Origin: Carex sylvatica
Lineage: Eukaryota; Streptophyta; Magnoliopsida; Poales; Cyperaceae
DNA: 21,480 nucleotides
Assembly (NCBI GenBank): GCA_964058845.1
Contig: CAXKVR010000799.1
Span: 1-21,480, forward strand
Direction of reading: 5' to 3'
Part shown: piece by piece, positions 17,743-21,480 of the stretch
How the letters are laid out: every line of letters starts with the position of its first letter
Position numbering within the stretch: the first letter of the stretch is position 1
Notes under the pieces: generated by a model
Told to the model about the DNA's origin: nothing
Databases searched by the model: none
The model's input: the letters and a program-made list of their open reading frames with translations, nothing else
Position numbers and translations under genes: made by a program

Positions 17743-18672
17743 CCGAAATTTTATTAATATACAAAAAAATAACAAATTTTAGAATCTACACCCATTTTAA
17801 TCAATATTCTAAAACAACAGAATCCGCTGAATAATTCACCGGAAATCTTATTTCCTTGAATTACTCCGCAGAAATATAATTTATGATTTTTTATTTTAAT
17901 AAATAGAAGATGTTATGATTTTTTTCTATTGAAATATTAGAAATATTTTTATATATATTTTTAAAATAAATGAAATACTATATAATTGAATTTACTAGAA
18001 ATACTAGGATAAATAACCCGACTAACTATTTTTCAGGCCAGATTTTTTTGCAGCTGTAAGAAAAAAATTAAAATATATCTTAGTGTGCTATCGGAAAAGA
18101 ATAAAAATATTTTAGATCTGAGTTACTGATCCTGGTTCAAAAGTCACTTCTGAATAAATAAAGAAATTATCGTGGTTCTTCTAGTACGTTCAAATTTTAA
18201 GTTTCTTCATCTATTTTAGAAAATTAACAAAAAAAACAAAAATCTACTCTATCGAATGATCTCAAATAAAAAAAAGTTCGAAAATAACTGGCATCAATAT
18301 ATATTTTTTCTGTTAGCATACAGAGAAAATAATTTAATTTTTCTTACAACCACACAAAATCTAGTCTGAAAAATATTGATCCAGGTTATTTGTAATAGTT
18401 TTTCTAGTAAATTCAGTTATATAGTATTCATCTATTTTCAAATAAATATAAAATATTTTTAATATTTCAATAGGAAAAATAAAAAATCATAACATCTTCT
18501 ATTTAATTAAAATAAAAAACAAAAAAAATTATTTCCGCAAAATTATTTTACACGGAGAGATTTTTTAGATCCGTTGAATATTTTTTGCGGATTTTACAGT
18601 TTTGAAATTTTGTCCAGAGCGAATGTAAGTTTGTGAAATTTCGTATTTTTTGTATATTAATAAAAATTTCGG
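17743..18672. mobile_element. Large foldback (inverted-repeat) element, about 930 bp
   Basis: The left terminus CCGAAATTTTATTAATATAC recurs inverted at the right as GTATATTAATAAAAATTTCGG. Inward, further blocks match in inverted order: ATAGAAGATGTTATGATTTTT, CTATTGAAATATTA, GAATTTACTAGAAA and CAGRCYAGATTTT. The arms span at least 17743-18110 and 18290-18672 and are diverged, with indels. No convincing target duplication was found. There is no coding frame. It is possibly an old MULE-type or foldback transposon. Confidence 0.7.
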
Positions 18673-19790
18673 CAAGAACTGTATGTCTATATCTATTATA
18701 GTTTTTGTTCAAAAATTCATTCATAATCGATACTTTTAATTAATACTTTCACAAATTGGACAGTTATATCTCAAATATTATCTAATGCGTCACCAAATAA
18801 TTATTAGAGCAATTTCGGGACATTATATAAATTGTAACGTAATTATTAGATCAACTTAACAAATTGCTTGCATGTGAATTGTGAGATGTTTTAAATGAAT
18901 TCTGAAAATGTAGTCAAATCACTACGTTATAACATCTAGAACTTACATTATTTTTTATTAGAATAATTTCAAATTGTAAAAGCATACAACAAATTTTTGT
19001 AAATGCATTACTAGAAAAGTGGAAATTATGTTGCGTATAAACATATTTATACTCTTCAAATTTCATGTATTCATGCTGAATCTAGTTCTAAATGCATGAT
19101 ATAGAAGGCGTTGCATTTATGAATTGTTCAGCCTCCTATTCCCATTTAGGCTTATTTTAAATGCACACCCAGGTTTGCTTAATATCCATCAATGATATAA
19201 GGAATCGATGGTAATTAGGATATTAAACATATTCATTTTTCTGTTAACTTGATAGCGCTACTAATTAAGCTTTTCAAAGGGTGTAGATTTGAACAGCAAA
19301 TTTTTTGCTCAAAACAGCAAAGAGGTGAGAGAAATTTTTAAAAATAACCATTTACTCTTTCTCTAATAGATACTTCATCATTGAGTATAATTAATTGATA
19401 ATTCTTTCTTTAATTGACCAATCCTAGTTAGCTTTTCTGGCTGAACAAAAAAGTTCATGCTTCAAAAAAATTCCAAAAAGAAAACAAATTAATAATTTAA
19501 AAGTAATTTACAAATATTTAACTCTTAAATCACTTGCTATACAACTCTTAAATCAAAGGTAATTTACAAATATTTAATTAATTTTATTTTCGAAAGTAAC
19601 AAATGTTAGTTCTCTCATCAACGTGGACGGAACTTTTATTTTTTAAGTAAATTTTATTAAGTTTTGATGCTTGAAGTGGCCATCTAATTTTTCACAATAA
19701 AAACAAAATAATTTTCTACAATATTTTTAAAAGTAATCTGATTTTTTTAATTTATTTATTTATATACTTTTTTTTGTTTATAGATGGGTA
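18673..19790. other. AT-rich intergenic DNA
   Basis: A short direct repeat (AAAGTAATTTACAAATATTTAA-like, about 19500-19520 and 19557-19578) is the only structure seen. No gene is recognised. Confidence 0.5.
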
Positions 19791-19985
19791 TTGATGTCAG
19801 CAATTCTATTCGAAAAAGAGGCTGAAAAATTTGAATTATTCAATTTCAAGTATGAAATTGGGGAAGATCTATTTATTGGTGTTATGTCATTTTACTCGAC
19901 TAAAGGATACACATTATCTATTTGTAGTTCAAAATCAGAAAAATATGTAGCTTTACAATGTGATAGAGGTCAATTGTCCCTTTAA
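19791..19985 (+). pseudogene. Possible remnant of a FAR1/MULE-transposase-like N-terminal region
   Basis: A 64-codon frame containing YSTKGYTLSICSSKSEKYV then ALQCDRGQ. The pattern Lys-Gly-Tyr, a Ser-rich stretch, then a K-x-x-x-L-x-CDRG ending resembles the DNA-binding-like N-terminal region of plant MULE transposases and FAR1-type proteins. It is too short and isolated to be functional. A second, more broken copy follows at 20516-20640. The assignment is tentative. Confidence 0.3.
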
Positions 19986-20515
19986 AATTAAGAGTAAAGA
20001 CTGACAGGGGCGGACGCAAGATTTTCGACAAGGGAGGGGGGCAATAATCGGATGCAAATAGCTTATTGGGTTCAAACTCAATAGCTTATCGGGTACAATT
20101 CAACATAACAAAAAAAATACCAATCAACATAATAAAAATCATCAATAATTCAACATCATAATAAATCATTAACATAACAAAAAACATAAACTTTTAATCC
20201 AATTGAGCTCAACGTCATTTTCGCTAGAAGGAGCTGCGTCGTTTTCACTCAGCGAGACAGCGACTCCTCAACCGAAAATTCATTGGGCTTCAGAATGAGC
20301 TACAGACAAACTATATAGGACTATAGAGGGGCAATTTGAATTCCAGGGAGGGGCAGAGGTCCGAAAAGCATATTTTTAGCACTATTTTTGAAAATTCAGC
20401 GGGGGGCAGCTGACCCCCCTGTGCTATAGTGGATCCGCCACTGAAGACTGATGAAGAAATTTAGATAATTGAAGTACGTAACTTATCACATAGTCAGAAA
20501 GCATCTGCCAATATT
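19820..20515 (+). repeat. Tandem duplicate, copy 1 (interrupted by a hAT element)
   Basis: With 20005-20451 excised, this copy matches 20516-20730: GAAGATCTATTTATTGGTG, TTTACTCGACTA, ACAATGTGATAGAGGTCAAT, then GATGAAGAAATTTAGATAAT and ACGTAACTTATCAC. Copy 1 has 7 extra bases (AAGGATA) after CTCGACTA. Confidence 0.8.
20005..20443. mobile_element. Non-autonomous hAT-type element, 439 bp
   Basis: The termini are CAGGGGCGGACGCA and the inverse of CAGTGGCGGATCCA, with a perfect 8-bp target duplication AAGACTGA at 19997-20004 and 20444-20451. Subterminal G-rich and C-rich tracts (GGGAGGGGGGCAA, CAGCTGACCCCCC) lie near the ends. No transposase. It sits inside copy 1 of a tandem duplication, and the uninterrupted copy 2 shows the empty site. 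Confidence 0.9.
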
Positions 20516-20730
20516 TTGAAATTCGAGAAGATCTAATTATTGGTGTTATATTATTTTACTCGACTACACATTATCTATTTGTGGTTCAAAACCAGATAAA
20601 TATATAGCTTTACAATGTGATAGAGGTCAATTATCATTTTAAAATTAAGAGTAAAAAGACTGATGAAGAAATTTAGATAATTGAAATACGTAACTTATCA
20701 CGTAGTCATGAAGCATCTATCGATATCTCG
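20516..20730 (+). repeat. Tandem duplicate, copy 2 (uninterrupted)
   Basis: It carries GAGAAGATCTAATTATTGG, ACAATGTGATAGAGGTCAAT and AAGACTGATGAAGAAATTT without the hAT insertion. The reading frame is broken relative to copy 1. Confidence 0.8.
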
Positions 20731-21480
20731 GCCATCATTCTTTTTGACAACTAGATATCGAGAGTGAACCATATGACTTGATCTAGAGTACAAACCGGTC
20801 CAACCTAAACTCATGGAAATAATTTTACAGAATTTTTTTCTTTAGAAATTGTATTAAAATAATATAGATATTAGATAAATTGTGGTGAAAATTTGATGTA
20901 ACAGAAGGAACCGACTAATGACCAATTTCTGAATGTTATACTATATATTGTCTATGCTCCGTGTCTGGCCACAGCCCACAGGATATCTTTCAAGTCCAGG
21001 AAAGGACAAAGACCTTCAAAATTTCTCATGCATTATTAGAACGCCAACCATTATTAGTACGCCAAACTTGTACTTTTCAAAGTAAACTTAAATTTTCCAA
21101 AGGCCACATGTTCTTAAAGTAAACCTTTTAAAATATATTTCCCAATAACAAAATTCATTGAAAAGAATAATTAATTGATTTTGAAACATAACCAATAAAC
21201 TTTATTTGAAACCTAATCCACGATATTTTGAACCTTTAAACATAAATAACGCTTGAAAATTGTGAGAGTAATTTTCCCTTTCTTATTTTACTGGCACGCT
21301 CTTTCTCGTCCCTCAAGACTCAAGAGAATGAAGGGCACAGCGTAAACCTGAAACTATGTGGTCTCGTTGTCTCGGCTAATAACAACAAACATGCTCATTT
21401 TGTCTCAAAGCTTGCTTTACAAATTGACTTTGTCGCATTATAATTGTCTTTCTCACCTTTTTCTCGCTCCGATCCGAGTT
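20731..21480. other. AT-rich intergenic DNA to the window end
   Basis: No coding frame is recognised. The last 60 bases become CT-rich (TCTTTCTCACCTTTTTCTCG), which could be the start of a leader for a gene beyond the edge. That is inference only. Confidence 0.4.

Noticed and set aside
1..21480. tRNA, rRNA or CRISPR structures
   Set aside because: No T-loop GTTCRA-type arms with matching acceptor, no rRNA words and no regularly spaced repeats were found by eye; a tRNAscan run would be the decisive check.

Overview
The window looks like nuclear DNA of a flowering plant. It is AT-rich, with long intergenic stretches, many small non-autonomous DNA transposons, intron-type splice junctions and plant-specific protein families. 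Dicot is my guess; nothing fixes the species.

Only two intact host genes are well supported, both on the minus strand. At the left edge is a SKIP23-like F-box/DUF295 gene; its reading frame starts at 1046 and is still open at base 1, so at least its end is cut off. At 10831-12114 is an intronless GRAS transcription factor of the SCL3 type. It has a CT-rich leader, a possible TATA box and a perfect (AG)20 microsatellite about 300 bp upstream of the start.

The most interesting region is 2846-8174. An exact 9-bp direct repeat, AATATTTTG, brackets 2855-8165, whose ends are related inverted repeats, as in a Mutator-like element (MULE). Inside it is a second element with Helitron hallmarks on the minus strand: a CTAG 3' end at 3660 preceded by a small hairpin, A/T insertion flanks, and a TC 5' end near 7611. 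This inner element carries exon-sized pieces of at least four unrelated nuclear genes, all on the minus strand and several with usable splice sites: a CDPK-related kinase, a VEN4/SAMHD1-type dNTPase, ribosomal protein eL22 and a METTL14-type m6A methyltransferase subunit (MTB). It also holds two unidentified exon-like blocks and a 5'UTR-like leader.

The rest is repeat debris and short transposons. Two hAT-type elements have perfect 8-bp target duplications (8592-9107 and 20005-20443). A near-perfect foldback MULE-type MITE has a 9-bp duplication (16025-16430). There is a larger foldback at 17743-18672 and a Tourist-like candidate at 16567-16790. Diverged duplicated blocks lie around 2160-2455 and 9236-10040. 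A duplicated fragment at 19.8-20.7 kb has had one of the hAT elements inserted into one copy. I see no tRNA, rRNA or CRISPR array.
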